DNA from: Channallabes apus
Taxonomy: Eukaryota; Chordata; Actinopteri; Siluriformes; Clariidae
Direction of reading: 5' to 3'
DNA: 64,000 nt
Assembly: GCA_030522415.1 (NCBI GenBank)
Contig: CM060109.1
Span: 3,626,655 to 3,690,654, forward strand
Made by a program: the position numbers and the translations under genes. Every line of letters starts with the position of its first letter. Positions within the stretch are counted from its first letter, which is position 1. The notes under the pieces were generated by a model. That model was not told where the DNA came from, did no database searches, and worked only from the letters and a program-made list of their open reading frames with translations. Shown one piece after another: positions 9,913 through 21,018 of this stretch.

Positions 9913-10296
9913 TGTCATGCACACTCAATCTGCGCCCGGCACTAGGACCCGGAAGTAAGGCGGGCGCCAAACCAGGAAGTATAAAAGAGGTAAACAAACG
10001 ATAGCTTACCGCTCAGTCATTGAGTTTCGGCCCATGTCGGTTACGGTTGTCATCCTTCGAATCTGTGAGTACTCACCATTTTTGGGTTTTTACTTTCTGA
10101 TCTTGAGTGTGTATTTCTAGGACGCGGGTTAAATTTGTGTTTTTCCCTTGCTCCCCTTTTGTGAGAGTCCTTAGACTAAATCGCGTGGTTATCCTATCCA
10201 CTCGCTTATCCCCGCGTTTGGGTTCACCATCCACTCTACATTGGGCTAACCGCTAAAGCTACGTCTTCTGGTCACCGGGGTTAGTTCAATCTGACA
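9913..10296 (+). repeat. Gypsy 5' LTR
   Basis: It starts TGTCATGCACACTC and ends CAATCTGACA, so it has TG...CA termini. It is 384 bp, the same length as the solo LTR at 23155-23538. It differs from the 3' LTR by a few substitutions. It contains a TATAAAA box at 9980. The gag ATG follows only 2 bp after its end, leaving no room for an ordinary primer-binding site. Confidence 0.9.
9980..9986 (+). promoter_or_regulatory. LTR TATA box
   Basis: TATAAAA in the 5' LTR, conserved at the matching place in the 3' LTR (about 13452) and in the solo LTR at 23155-23538. It probably directs element transcription in the LTR. Confidence 0.6.
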
Positions 10297-10298
10297 GA

Positions 10299-10582
10299 AT
10301 GACTGAGCCTTCCGCGGTGAACCCAGCGGATCATGCGCACCTCTGCAATGTGGTGGATCAGCATGCCGAGCTAATAAACAAGCTAACCGGAGAGATCGCT
10401 ACTCTGCGCCTGGGCCTCCAAGACGTCGCGGCCCTGCGCCGCGAGGTTGCGGAGCTCAGGCAGGCTGTTGCTGGCGCGGCTAGCGGGCCCCCCGTCGCGG
10501 TGGCCGCAGCACCGCATCCACCCCCCCTTCTTCTGATGTTTTCTTATTGTTACCAGAGAAATGGAATGGCACGGACGGGAAG
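10299..10582 (+). pseudogene. Gypsy gag, N-terminal remnant
   Basis: ATG at 10299 opens a frame with an N-terminal coiled-coil-like stretch (LRLGLQDVAALRREVAELR). At about 10520 the frame must shift to reach LPEKWNGTDGKC (10547-10582), the usual start of the conserved gag block. The rest of the capsid region and the zinc knuckle are missing, and the reading frame passes straight into pre-protease sequence. The element could therefore not package itself. Confidence 0.7.
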
Positions 10583-11311
10583 TGCAGTGTCCACCTTTCC
10601 GCCACGACACCTAGCGTCTCTCGTCTCACGGTACAGGTATACCTCCAGTTTGGCCACAAACGGGTCAGAAGTACTGCATTCATCGACTCCGGGGCCGCAG
10701 GCAACTTCATTGACTCTTCCTATGTCAAAGAACTGGGGGTGAAGTTCGAAGCGTTATCCCAGCATGTTCGAATTACATCAGTCGACGGTCGGCCCCTCTC
10801 CTCCAGCCCCATTACCACCCAGACTCAACCCATCACCCTCATCGTCGACCATCACCACGAACTGATCCAGCTCCACCTCACCTCTGTCTCATCTCCACCT
10901 ATCATACTCGGGCACCCGTGGCTTCTACAGCACGATCCGTTAATTTCTTGGACCCAAAACCGGATCTTACAATGGGGTCCGACCTGTTCCGAACTTTGCC
11001 TACGGGCTCCGGCTGGGACGTGCTCTAGGGAGTCCGAGGCCCCCGACGTCGACACCAACGCGGTCCCTGTCGCCTATCAGAACCTGGCTGAAGCGTTCTG
11101 CAAGCGACGGGCCACTCACCTACCACCTCATCGCCCTTACGACCTGGCAATAGATCTTCAGCCGGGTTCCATCCCTCCCCGCGGCCATCTCTACTCCTTA
11201 TCCACCTCCGAGACACGGGTGATGGAGGAGTATGTGTCTTCGGCCCTACGTCATGGTACCATCCGACCCTCCTCATCGCCCGCCGCCGTGGGGTTCTTCT
11301 TCGTGAAGTAA
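10583..11311 (+). pseudogene. Gypsy protease and start of reverse transcriptase
   Basis: The aspartic protease motif FIDSGAAGNFID is visible at about 10676-10711, followed by the ILGHPWL motif (about 10903). Downstream the start of the reverse transcriptase thumb/finger region is present (SSSPAAVGFFFVK). A TAA at 11309-11311 ends the frame inside the VKKK region usual for the family. Protease cleaves the Gag-Pol polyprotein in active members. The frame is continuous with the short gag motif at 10547, a by-product of the gag deletion. Confidence 0.85.
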
Positions 11312-12550
11312 AAAGGCGACGAACTACGTCCATGTGTCGATTATCGGGGGCTCAATAACATCATGATTAAGAACCGACACCCTTTGCCTCTTACCAACTC
11401 TGCCCTGGATGCCCTCTCTGGTGCCACCATTTTCACGAAGTTGGACCTCCGGAGCGCCTACAACTTGGTGCGCATCAGAGAGGGCGGTGAGTGGAAGACG
11501 GCCTTCATCACCCCCACAGGACACTATGAAAGCCTCGTTATACCATTTGGACTTTGCAATGCACCAGCAGCCTTCCAACACTTCATAAACGATGTTCTCA
11601 GAGATATGCTCGCCCGGTGGGTTTTCGTCTACCTAGACGATATCCTCATATATTCACGCACCCTTACAGAACATGTCCAACACATTAGAGCGGTACTAAA
11701 GAGATTAATCCCCCACCAACTGTACTGTAAGTTGGAAAAGTGTGCTTTTCACAAGCACTCCACCACGTTCCTGGGTTTTGTCATCTCGCCCCAGGGTGTG
11801 GCCATGGACCCGCAGAAACTCGAAGTTGTGTGTCATTGGCCCCTACCCAAGACCCTCAAGCAACTTCAACGGTTTCTCGGGTTTGCGAACTTCTATCGTC
11901 GCTTTATCTGGGACTACAGTACGGTTGCGGCCCCACTAACCGCTCTGACGAAACCCTCTTCTCATCTCTTCCAACTCAACTCTACTGCCATCTCCGCTTT
12001 CCACGAACTCTGCCACCGATTCACCTCCGCACCCATTCTTCTTCACCCAGACGCCAACCAACCATTCATTGTGGAGGTGGACGCCTCGGATGTGGGCGCC
12101 GGGGCCGTCCTATCCCAACGAGGTCCAGACCAGAAGCTACACCCATGTAGCTTTTTCTCCAAAAAGTTTGATCCCACTCAGCAGCGATATGGGGTAGGGG
12201 ACCGCGAGCTGCTGGCCATAAAGTGGGCATTGGAAGAATGGCGACACTGGCTCCAGGGCGCCAGAGAACCATTTATCGTCTGGACCGACCACCAAAATCT
12301 CATCACCATTCGAAATCTCAAACAGTTAAACCCCAGACAGGCGCGGTGGGCTCTGTTCTTTGAACATTACAATTTCCATCTTTCCTACCGCCCGGGGTCC
12401 AAGAACATCAAAGCCGACGCACTCTCACGACAGCATGAAGAGGACGCTCCCCGGGCGGACCCCGCGCCTGTCCTACCATCAGCCAAAATCATCGCCCCTC
12501 CGTTGGGAACTGGAGACAAGGGTGCGCCAAGCACAGGCTTCGGAGAATGA
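11312..12550 (+). pseudogene. Gypsy reverse transcriptase and RNase H
   Basis: After the TAA the same frame continues. Motif A is [10 protein letters not shown] (about 11441), the central motif is [11 protein letters not shown], and the catalytic YLDDILIYS is at about 11632. The connection [12 protein letters not shown] follows, then RNase H with [16 protein letters not shown] (about 12072), [13 protein letters not shown] and TDHQNL. Catalytic residues look intact. The stop at 12548-12550 is reached by a frameshift after the RNase H tether, before the integrase zinc finger. Confidence 0.9.
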
Positions 12551-13417
12551 ACCGGCAGGCGTGCCACCTGGACGACTCTATGTACCCAACGCAATGAGGA
12601 GCAAGGTCATCCAATGGGGACACTCCACCCCCATCTCTGGACACCAAGGTACACAATGCACCCTACATTTCGTCCGACGCGCCTTCTGGTGGCGAAGGAG
12701 ATCGACGAGTTCGTCCAGGTGTGGCCAGTGTGCGCCCGGGCTAAGAGCACCAACCGACCAACACCCGGGGAACTCCAACCGCTCCCTGTTCCCCGCCGGC
12801 CCTGGTCGCACATTGCCGTTGACTTCATCACGGGCCTGCCGGTCTCAGAAGAGAAAGACACCATCTTAACCATCGTGGACCGTTTCTCCAAAGCTGTGCA
12901 GACAGCCGAGCTGATAGTAGAGCACGTAGTCTGTCTGCATGGGTTCCCCAAGGACATCGTCTCGGACAGAGGGCCCCAGTTCACTGCCCGGTTCTGGAAG
13001 GCCTTCTGCCGTCTGATCAACTCCACCTGCAGTCTCTCATCCGGTTACCACCCTCAAACTAATGGTCAGACGGAGCGGACCAACCAACAGCTGGAGCGCT
13101 ACCTGAGATGTTTCGTGGCGGATCGTCAGCGCTCCTGGGCCCGCCACCTCACCTGGGCTGAACTTTCTCACAATCTTCACGTCTCCACCGCCACCAAGTT
13201 AAGCCCTTTTGAGGTGTGCTTTTGATGTACCCTCGGCCCACCAGTTGGTCCGCAGGTGTCGACGGGTATGGCGCCTTGCCAACGCAGCCATACAACAAGC
13301 CATCACCCAACACCGCCGGCGACACCCACCGGGACGATTGTACCACGTAGGTGACAAAGTCTGGCTGTCTACACAGAATTTACATCTCCACACTGAATCC
13401 AAGAAACTCTCCCCCAG
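12551..13417 (+). pseudogene. Gypsy integrase, frameshifted and deleted
   Basis: The zinc-binding N-terminus ([18 protein letters not shown]) is in one frame to about 12690, then the core is in another frame. It has [22 protein letters not shown] and [12 protein letters not shown], covering the D, D and E of the catalytic triad. A small deletion after FSKA shortens the core. Another near 13220 removes sequence between SPFEVCF and the C-terminal domain, which ends VGDKVWLST in a third frame (to about 13417). The chromodomain end is lost at the junction with the 3' LTR. Confidence 0.85.
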
Positions 13418-13768
13418 GACCCGGAAGTAAGGCGGGCGCCGAACCAGGAAGTATAAAAGAGGTAAACAAATGATAGCTTACCGCTCAGTCATTGACTTTC
13501 GGCCCATGTCGGTTACGGTTGTCATCCTTCGAATCTGTGGGTCCTCACCATTTTTGGGTTTTTACTTTCTGATCTTGAGTGTATATTTCTAGGATGCGGG
13601 TTAAATTTGTGTTTTTCCCTTGCTCCCCTTTTGTGAGAGTCCTTAGACTAAATCGCGTGGTTGTCCTATCCACTCGCTTATCCCCGCGTTTGGGTTCACC
13701 ATCCACGCTACATTGGGCTAACCGCTAAAGCTACGTCTTCTGGTCACCGGGGTTAGTTCAATCTGACC
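13418..13768 (+). repeat. Gypsy 3' LTR, 5'-shortened
   Basis: It matches the 5' LTR from AGGACCCGGAAGTAAGG to the end but lacks the first 33 or so bases (the TGTCATGCAC start). Integrase coding sequence joins directly at the shared AGGACCC, which suggests a deletion between short homologous bases removed the polypurine tract and LTR start. The last bases read CTGACC where the 5' LTR has CTGACA. Confidence 0.85.
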
Positions 13769-13773
13769 AAAAT

Positions 13774-15293
13774 ATTTGAAAAATTACTGAATTCATTTAA
13801 AGATAAAATTAACTTTTGCAGGAATATAAAAAATATATGACTTTCTGTTACAAAACAGAGCCACAGTAGAGGACATCAGGGGACAGTTACATAAACAAAT
13901 CCGTTATGATCAGACTGTGTCTTAAATGATAGTATGACCAACTAATGGTTAAACAAAAGGCAATCAATCAGTTTAACCTTATGGTATCAAATGAAACAAA
14001 TCTCTGGTTTTCTGTAGCTGACTGAAAACAGTTATGAACATACTAATAAAAAAAATTGTGATAATTAATTAGTAAGACTAGTCTTAGCAATTTATGCTGG
14101 AAGTAGATCATGTTCATAATAGGCAGTTTGAGAGGACACAATAGGGAAAGGAAATATACATCAACATTTCTATGAAATATTATATATTATTTTAAAAACG
14201 TTGTAAATTGTTACTCCCATTATAACACTTCATTTTTCATAACATGTGTGGTGGAAATTCTGAAACCAATATAAAGACAAGTAATCCATACACTTTTACT
14301 TTTTACATTTCTACTTTAGCGTCAATTTTCTTATTTGTTTTAGAATATTTTGGACTACTACTACTGTACTTCGATCCAAAGTTTTATCTTGTCCCAAAAC
14401 AATTTGACCTAAGATATGACTTGTATGTGCGAATTGTAGCTTTTATATGGTTTGCTTTATGACCTTGTTCTGCTGGACAATAAGAAGTTGCTGATGTTTA
14501 CCATGACAACAGCTTTAAAATAAAGAATTAAACACTGGAATTATTTCAGTTAAAGACTCGGGTAGATACAGTATGAAGTTTGTAGGGCCTAAATTTTACT
14601 TTGGGGTGATCACCGCCAGTTCACTTCCCTTAATTAAACCTACATCGTGCTTCCCATTTGCCCATACATTTTAGTGAGTAATTATAAACATAAATTCTTT
14701 TTATAAAAGAAAAGAAAAAGTTCTGCATGCTGATAACTTAATTTTTTCTGCCTGGCCAGGTCTTGTGACTGTAAGTACTGTAATATATACAGTTCTTTTA
14801 TACTTTAACACATGATTTTTCAGCATTGCATCAGCATTTGTTTCTCTGTGGCTGTAATGTAATGTCAGATAAGAGGTTCATTCTCAATCTCTCTCATTCA
14901 TACCACATGTACCTCAAAGGCCCAATATTTATTTATTAATTTTTTCCTCATCCTTATGACTTTTATCCAATAACACATTAGGGGTGTCCCTACTGTGATT
15001 AAGCGACATTACTGTGACACTTTACTGTGCTACATTTTCAGAATTTCCACCACACATGTTGCCCCAAGAACACAATAATGTGCAAATTATATAGTTTATT
15101 GATACATTTTATTGAATGGGGCTGCCCATATATAGTCATTTTGCACTTATTTTATGTTATTATAGTATATCATTGATTCCATTATATCTTTCACAACATG
15201 GATAGTAATTAGGCATCAGCTATTGGTGTAAATAGCAATAGAGGCTATTACACTAAGTGCAAATTAATTGTATTTACACTCAGTGAAAATATG
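13774..15293. other. AT-rich DNA, no gene seen
   Basis: About 1.5 kb with no recognised coding or repeat structure. A 72-codon open frame at 14244-14462 has no family resemblance and is not called. Confidence 0.4.
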
Positions 15294-15345
15294 AAATTCA
15301 AGTTTATTTATACAGCACTTTTCACGATACAAATTGTTGCAATAG
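15294..15345 (-). repeat. short L2-type LINE 3' tail
   Basis: TTCAAGTTTATTTATACAGC followed by ACTTTTCACGATAC reads, on the minus strand, as the stem-loop-like 3' end typical of fish L2-type LINEs (GTGCTGTATAAATAAA plus TTGAA repeat). Only the tail is present. Confidence 0.45.
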
Positions 15346-16998
15346 CAGTTTTATAAGAAAGAAATAGCAGAGATTGCATATTAATAACTTACTGTTTAAA
15401 TGCATTTTAATTTTAATTCAAGTAAACATAAATCATTGAATGAGAATAATTAATATTGATAATACAGCAAAAGAAAAAAATAAGTTTTTATGTTTACCTT
15501 TTTCTGTTGAAATTTTCTGTATTTTGAGCTTCTTGGTGTATCTGGTAGAGTACCATCAGAATTCAAAAGTTCCTTATACTGTCTTTTTGATACCATCACG
15601 ATGCCACTATTCTATGCTAACTTCTACAACTTTAAATTTGAGAAATTCCACGCCAATCAAGTAGTGTTGCATTCAGCCAATCAAAGCTAAGTTTTTCAGC
15701 CAATCAGAGCATCAGATGTTGCTTCAATTGATGCTCCCGCGCCACGTGACGTTTTTCTGCAGGAGATGTTACAGCGAAAAGATGGCGTTCCAGTTTGCAA
15801 TTTATTACTTGTATGATAAGTCATTAAAAGTGGAGAGTACTGTCATGTTTGGTGTGTAAGATCAGATGCAGATGCAGGTGTGCAATAACGTGGGCTTTAT
15901 TCCAGTATCACCAACACCAAAGTTCCAAAATAACAAACAAACAAACGTGATCACACTACTCAAAAGGTTCCTCGTGCCAGTACTCCACTGTCCACGGAAA
16001 AATGACGTGAGACGTCTCAGTCCTAGAAAATACAAGTGAGATTGTTCATGAAAATGGTTGCGTTTGAGATGGCATATGATTCTCGGCATTCACAACGGTG
16101 GACGAACAGGTGGCTACGGGGTCGGCTGGTTTAAATAGGAGCACACATAAGGGATACACGGGTGAAACTACTTAATGATAATAGTGAATGACATATATTC
16201 AATTCAATTCAATTCAATTCAATTTTATTTATATAGCGCTTTTAACAATGGTCATTGTCTCAAAGCAGCTTCACAAAAATTTTAGAAATTTAACACAAAA
16301 AAAAAAAAAAAAAAAACATATTATATATTATATATATATATATATATAGAATAATTATATATAAAGTAATAAATAAATAAATAAAATTATAATAGAAAAT
16401 AAATAAATAAAAACAAATAATAATAATAATTATAGAAAAGAAAATAATTGGAAGTGTGGATGTGTGAGAGAAATGTGCAGATAATAATGAGATGAATGAA
16501 TGAAATGTCTCTGATGAGCAAACCAAGGGTGACGGCGACGGTGGCAAGGAAAAACTCCCTGAGATGGCATTAGGAAGAAACCTTGAGAGGAACCAGACTC
16601 AACAGGGAACCCATCCTCATTTGGGCGATAACAGATAGAAATGATATAACATCTTGTGTGTTGTGCAGGTGAAAATTCAATATGACAGAAATTATTTAAA
16701 TTGTCATGAAGACCAGTTCAGCATAGGGACGAGTCAGTAGGTGCAGAGGGCAGATGAGGTCTGGATCACTGGAAGCACAGGAGCAGCATGTGTAGCTCCA
16801 ACCATCATAAAGCTGAATCCAGTTGGAGCTGGTCCTTCTCTGGATGCCTCAGGAACGTCGCAGGGTCGGCCTTTGTCTACTGAAGCTGGCAAAATCTCCC
16901 GATGCCTCGGGATGGGTAGAGAAATACAGAACAGATGGGGAGAATTAGCGTAGTTGCCATTCGGTATAGGTGTACTGGAGTATGAGTACTGGGATGAG

Positions 16999-19959
16999 TT
17001 ATGTGTATGCCAGATTAAAAAGATGCGTCTTGAGTCTACTTTTGAACTGAGAAACCGTGTCTGCTCCCCGAACACTGTCTGGAAGGCTATTCCAAAGCTT
17101 TGGAGCTAAATATGAAAAAGCCCTACCCCCTTTTGTAGATTTTGAAATTCTGGGAACTACCAGAAGTCCGGAGTTTTGTGATCTTAAGGCGCGTGGTGGA
17201 TTGTAGCGTATCAGAAGACTGGTTAGGTATGTGGGAGCTAAACCATTTAAAGCCTTGTATGTAAGTAATACTATTTTGTAATTTATTCTAAACTGAACAG
17301 GTAGCCAGTGCAGGGATGATAATATTGGGGTTATATGATCATATTTTCTGGATCTAGTGAGAACCCTGGCAGCTGCATTTTGGATTAACTGAAGCTTGTT
17401 TATTGAGGATGCAGGACAACCACCTAGTAATGCATTACAATAGTCCAGTCTGGAGGTCATGAATGCATGAACTAGTTTTTCTGCATCAGATACGGATAAG
17501 ATGTTCCTAAGTTTAGCAATATTTCGAAGATGGAAAAAGGCTGTTTTTGTGATATTTGAAATGTGATTTTCAAAAGACAAGTTACTGTCTAATATTACTC
17601 CCAGATCTTTTACTGCTGAGCTGGTAATAACAGTACATCCTTCTAAGCGCAAGCTGAATTGTGAAAGCTGTTGTGTGCTGGTTTTTGGGCCAATAAGTAA
17701 TATCTCTGTCTTATCTGAATTTAGTAAAAGAAAGTTATTGGTCATCCAATCTTTTATGTCCTGGACACACTCAGTTAATCTAGACAACTTAGGTATTTCG
17801 TCTGGTTTAGTTGAGATATATAATTGGGTATCATCAGCATAACAATGGAAACTAATCCCATGTCTTCTAATGATGTTACCCAAGGGAAGCATGTATATTG
17901 AGAACAACAGAGGTCCTAAAACTGACCCTTGTGGGACCCCATATTTCACTGGCATTATACCAGACGGTTCTCCATTTAGATCTACAAAATGGTAGCGATC
18001 AGACAGGTAAGATCTAAACCATTTTAGTGCCTGTCCCTGAATGCCTATATAATTTTGTAAGCGATCTATGAGAATATTATGATCTATAGTGTCGAATGCA
18101 GCACTAAGATCGAGCAGGACTAGCAATGAGATGCAGCCTTGGTCTGAAGCTAAAAACAAGTCATTTGTAATCTTAACTAGTGCAGTTTCTGTGCTATGAT
18201 GGGGCCTGAAACCTGACTGAAATTCTTCAAGGATGTTGTTATCCTGCAAGAATGTGCAAATTTGAGCTGATACTACTTTTTCTAGTATTTTTGATATGAA
18301 CGGGAGGTTTGAGATCGGTCTGTAATTTTTTATTTCATTCGCGTCCAAATTAGATTTTTTAAGAAGCGGCTTAATAACTGCTAACTTGAAAGGTTTAGGG
18401 ACGTGACCTAGATGTAATGAAGAATTAATAATGTTTAGGAGTGGCTCTCCAACCGTAAGCATCACTTCTTTTAAAAATCTGGTTGGGATTGGGTCTAACA
18501 GGCACGTTGTTGATTTAGCCGAGGTGATGAGTTTATACAGCTCTTCCTGTCCTATACCTGTAAAGCAGTGAAAATCTAAATGTGAAGCTATAGGCTGAAC
18601 TGGATCGTGAGATACTATTAGAGGTTGAACCTCCATTATTTTCTTCCTGATATTATTGATTTTTTCATTAAAGAAGTCCATAAAGTCTTCACTTCTAAAC
18701 TGTGATGGGATACTCTCTGCGGGCATCTTAGGTTTTGTTAAGCGAGCCACTGTACTAAATAAGAACCTGGGATTGTTTTGGTTTCTTGCTATCAGTTGGC
18801 TAAGATGCTCGGTCCTAGCAGTTTTTAGAGCCTGTCTATAGCTGCACATACTGTCTTTATACGCAATTCGAAAAACTTCTAATTTAGTTTTCCTCCATTT
18901 TCGCTCGAGGTTACGGGTTGCTCTCTTTAGGGCGCGAGTATGACTGTTGTACCACGGTGCCAATGTTTTATCTCTGACTTTTTTTAATCTGATGGGAGCA
19001 ACAGTGTCTAATGTACTGGTAAAAATAGTGCCCATGCTGCTAGTCACTTCATCTAGATCATCTGCATTTAGGGGTCTAATAAGAAATTGGGACAGATCCG
19101 GCAGATTACTTGTGAATCTGTCTTTAGTGGTGGGATTCATATTTCTAACAGATTGATAGCGTGGGGAGACACAGCTAATCTGTTCTACGGGTAGAGTATA
19201 TGTCAGGAGGTGATGATCTGTGATATCATCACTTTGAGGTATGATCTCTATATTAGAGACATCTATACCATGGGATATAATTAAATCTAGCGTATGATTA
19301 AAGCGGTGAGTTGCTCCAATTATATTTTGCTTAACCCCAAAGGAATTTAGTAAATCCATAAATGTGAGTGCTAAAGTGTCGTTAGCATCATCTACATGAA
19401 TGTTAAAGTCTCCTACTATCAATACTTTGTCAGAGTTAACCAATAGGTCTGATAGTAGATGTCCAAATTCTTTAAGAAAATCGCCATATGGCCCCGGGGG
19501 TCTGTACACGGTGGCCAAGGTAAAATATAGCAAGGGTTTATTACGTATTTCATTTAGTGCAACATTAATGATAAGCACTTCAAATGAATTAAACCTGGGC
19601 CTTATTTTCTGGGTAACAGTGAGTACATCATTGTAGATAGTGGCGACACCACCGCCGCGACCAATTAGACGGGGCTCGTGCTTATAGAAATATCCTGACG
19701 GAGTAGACTCATTCAGACCAAAATATTCATTTGGTTTAAGCCAGGTTTCAGTGAGACAGAGTGCGTCAAGGCAATAATCTGAGATAATTTCATTAACAAT
19801 AAGTGCTTTAGGCGCAAGGGATCTAATGTTGAGTAGTCCAAACTTTAGAGGTGGATTTTGACTACTTATTTTGCCTTTTTCTGGTTTTATGGTTATCAGA
19901 TTGTTTCGGGCAAATTTAACAAATTTATTCTTTTTTCTCAGTATTCGGGGAACAGACAC
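16999..19959 (-). CDS. L2 LINE ORF2: endonuclease and reverse transcriptase
   Basis: 986 residues, uninterrupted. The apurinic-type endonuclease is at about 40-260: NIRSL (Asn45), TETW (Glu71), YRPPG (about 152), GDFN (Asp184, Asn186) and SDDITDHH (Asp/His about 248). The reverse transcriptase is at about 500-800: [22 protein letters not shown] with catalytic Asp617, [11 protein letters not shown] and YADD (707-710). The C-terminal region ends [12 protein letters not shown]. In active L2 elements the protein nicks the target and primes reverse transcription from the 3' hairpin and tail. It starts 96 bp after the ORF1 stop. All catalytic residues I can check are present, so it may be a live copy. 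Confidence 0.93.
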   Translation of the reverse strand: MSVPRILRKKNKFVKFARNNLITIKPEKGKISSQNPPLKFGLLNIRSLAPKALIVNEIISDYCLDALCLTETWLKPNEYFGLNESTPSGYFYKHEPRLIGRGGGVATIYNDVLTVTQKIRPRFNSFEVLIINVALNEIRNKPLLYFTLATVYRPPGPYGDFLKEFGHLLSDLLVNSDKVLIVGDFNIHVDDANDTLALTFMDLLNSFGVKQNIIGATHRFNHTLDLIISHGIDVSNIEIIPQSDDITDHHLLTYTLPVEQISCVSPRYQSVRNMNPTTKDRFTSNLPDLSQFLIRPLNADDLDEVTSSMGTIFTSTLDTVAPIRLKKVRDKTLAPWYNSHTRALKRATRNLERKWRKTKLEVFRIAYKDSMCSYRQALKTARTEHLSQLIARNQNNPRFLFSTVARLTKPKMPAESIPSQFRSEDFMDFFNEKINNIRKKIMEVQPLIVSHDPVQPIASHLDFHCFTGIGQEELYKLITSAKSTTCLLDPIPTRFLKEVMLTVGEPLLNIINSSLHLGHVPKPFKLAVIKPLLKKSNLDANEIKNYRPISNLPFISKILEKVVSAQICTFLQDNNILEEFQSGFRPHHSTETALVKITNDLFLASDQGCISLLVLLDLSAAFDTIDHNILIDRLQNYIGIQGQALKWFRSYLSDRYHFVDLNGEPSGIMPVKYGVPQGSVLGPLLFSIYMLPLGNIIRRHGISFHCYADDTQLYISTKPDEIPKLSRLTECVQDIKDWMTNNFLLLNSDKTEILLIGPKTSTQQLSQFSLRLEGCTVITSSAVKDLGVILDSNLSFENHISNITKTAFFHLRNIAKLRNILSVSDAEKLVHAFMTSRLDYCNALLGGCPASSINKLQLIQNAAARVLTRSRKYDHITPILSSLHWLPVQFRINYKIVLLTYKALNGLAPTYLTSLLIRYNPPRALRSQNSGLLVVPRISKSTKGGRAFSYLAPKLWNSLPDSVRGADTVSQFKSRLKTHLFNLAYT

Positions 19960-20055
19960 AGTTTCTATAGGACAAGCTATGTGTGTGCGTCTATCACTAC
20001 GGTGAGTTGTGATGTGGCTAATATGTTTGGAATCTACAGTATGACTTACCGCCAG

Positions 20056-21018
20056 TCAGATGGTTCGTAGTGTTCTGGAGATGTTGTCAGAGAGGACCGC
20101 TGCTCCAGCTCTGCTAGGGTGTAGGCCATCGGTGTGATAGAGCCTAGGACGCTCCCAGAAAACATTCCAGTTATCAACAAAGCGTAATTTCTGTTGTTGA
20201 CACCAAGATTGTAACCATTCATTAAAAGCAAATAATCTACTGAACTTCTCGATTCCTCGCTGAAATGTGGGAAGCGGTCCAGATACGATGATCATTGTCG
20301 TGGGTGATGTGCTGCGGACCTTCTCGACCAGGCTCCTGAAGTCCTTCTTTAGGATCTCCGTCTGCCTCAGCCTGGTGTCGTTCGTGCCGGCATGAAGAAC
20401 CACAGCTCCAAAGTTCCTCCTCAGGGCAGCAGGCACCTGTGCAGCAACATCAAGAACACGTGCACCAGGTAAACAGCGTGTGTGCACCTTACCTTTAGCC
20501 GTGGTAGCACGCACGTGACGAACGATGGAGTCTCCGATGACCAGGACGTCGTGTGCCGTCTCGCGGAGAGGAGCGAAGCGGTTTTGGGTCGAGATGTCGA
20601 AGACGGGTGGTGGTGGTGGAGAGGTCCTCGCCCGGGGCTTGGCGTGCTTCTTCCGCTGCTGCTGTATCCAGGGTCCGTGATGTCCCGGCGCCGGGGTGTA
20701 GGAACACTGGGCGGGATGCGTCCTTGGTGTGTTGGACCTGGGCAGAGAAACACGCGGGGTTGAGGTTGTAGGAGAATTCTCATGCCGAGAATTTACCTGG
20801 GACAGGTGAGTGTCGGTCTGCGTCGATTCCAACGTGGCTTTCCGCTGCTGTAACCGGGCCAGCTTCACCTGTAGCTCACGGATCAGCTTCTCCACGGCCT
20901 CCACCTCCAAATCCACCGAGTGCAGCTCCAATGTCTCCTCACCTGCACTCAGAGGCAGAATCACAACCGACATGGTGTCTAAACACGGAAAATAATCGGT
21001 GTGAGGAAGCGAAAACAA
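20056..21018 (-). CDS. L2 LINE ORF1 with coiled coil and SGNH esterase
   Basis: 320 residues, open. Residues 36-62 form a leucine-rich coiled-coil candidate (VEKLIRELQVKLARLQQ), followed by a Ser/Thr/Pro-rich basic linker (70-150, RKKHAKPRAR). The C-terminal half is an SGNH/GDSL hydrolase: VIGDSIVRH with nucleophile Ser164, HAGTND at 209-214 and DGLHPS at 297-302 giving the Asp/His. This esterase-type ORF1 is known in CR1/L2 LINEs; its role in retrotransposition is not settled, perhaps in membrane or RNP handling. A second Met at residue 16 is an alternative start. ORF1 and ORF2 are in tandem on the same transcript. Confidence 0.92.
   Translation of the reverse strand: MFSLPHTDYFPCLDTMSVVILPLSAGEETLELHSVDLEVEAVEKLIRELQVKLARLQQRKATLESTQTDTHLSQVNSRHENSPTTSTPRVSLPRSNTPRTHPAQCSYTPAPGHHGPWIQQQRKKHAKPRARTSPPPPPVFDISTQNRFAPLRETAHDVLVIGDSIVRHVRATTAKGKVHTRCLPGARVLDVAAQVPAALRRNFGAVVLHAGTNDTRLRQTEILKKDFRSLVEKVRSTSPTTMIIVSGPLPTFQRGIEKFSRLFAFNEWLQSWCQQQKLRFVDNWNVFWERPRLYHTDGLHPSRAGAAVLSDNISRTLRTI

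Larger units (their letters stand above)
9913..13768 (+). mobile_element. Ty3/Gypsy LTR retrotransposon, internally deleted
   Basis: A 3.86-kb element with a 384-bp 5' LTR, a gag-pol interior and a shortened 3' LTR. A 5-bp target duplication, AAAAT, is at 9908-9912 and 13769-13773. Gene order is gag, protease, reverse transcriptase, RNase H, integrase, which is the Gypsy order. All frames carry lesions. A solo LTR of the same family and the same length is at 23155-23538 (minus strand). GC content of the interior is clearly higher than the flanks. Confidence 0.9.

Noticed and set aside
16198..16223. Tandem TTCAA repeats as a minisatellite or CRISPR-like array
   Set aside because: They are the 3' tail repeats of the reverse-oriented L2 LINE.
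20421..20783. Plus- and minus-strand open frames over the L2 ORF1 region
   Set aside because: They are other-frame shadows of the GC-rich ORF1 and have no family features.
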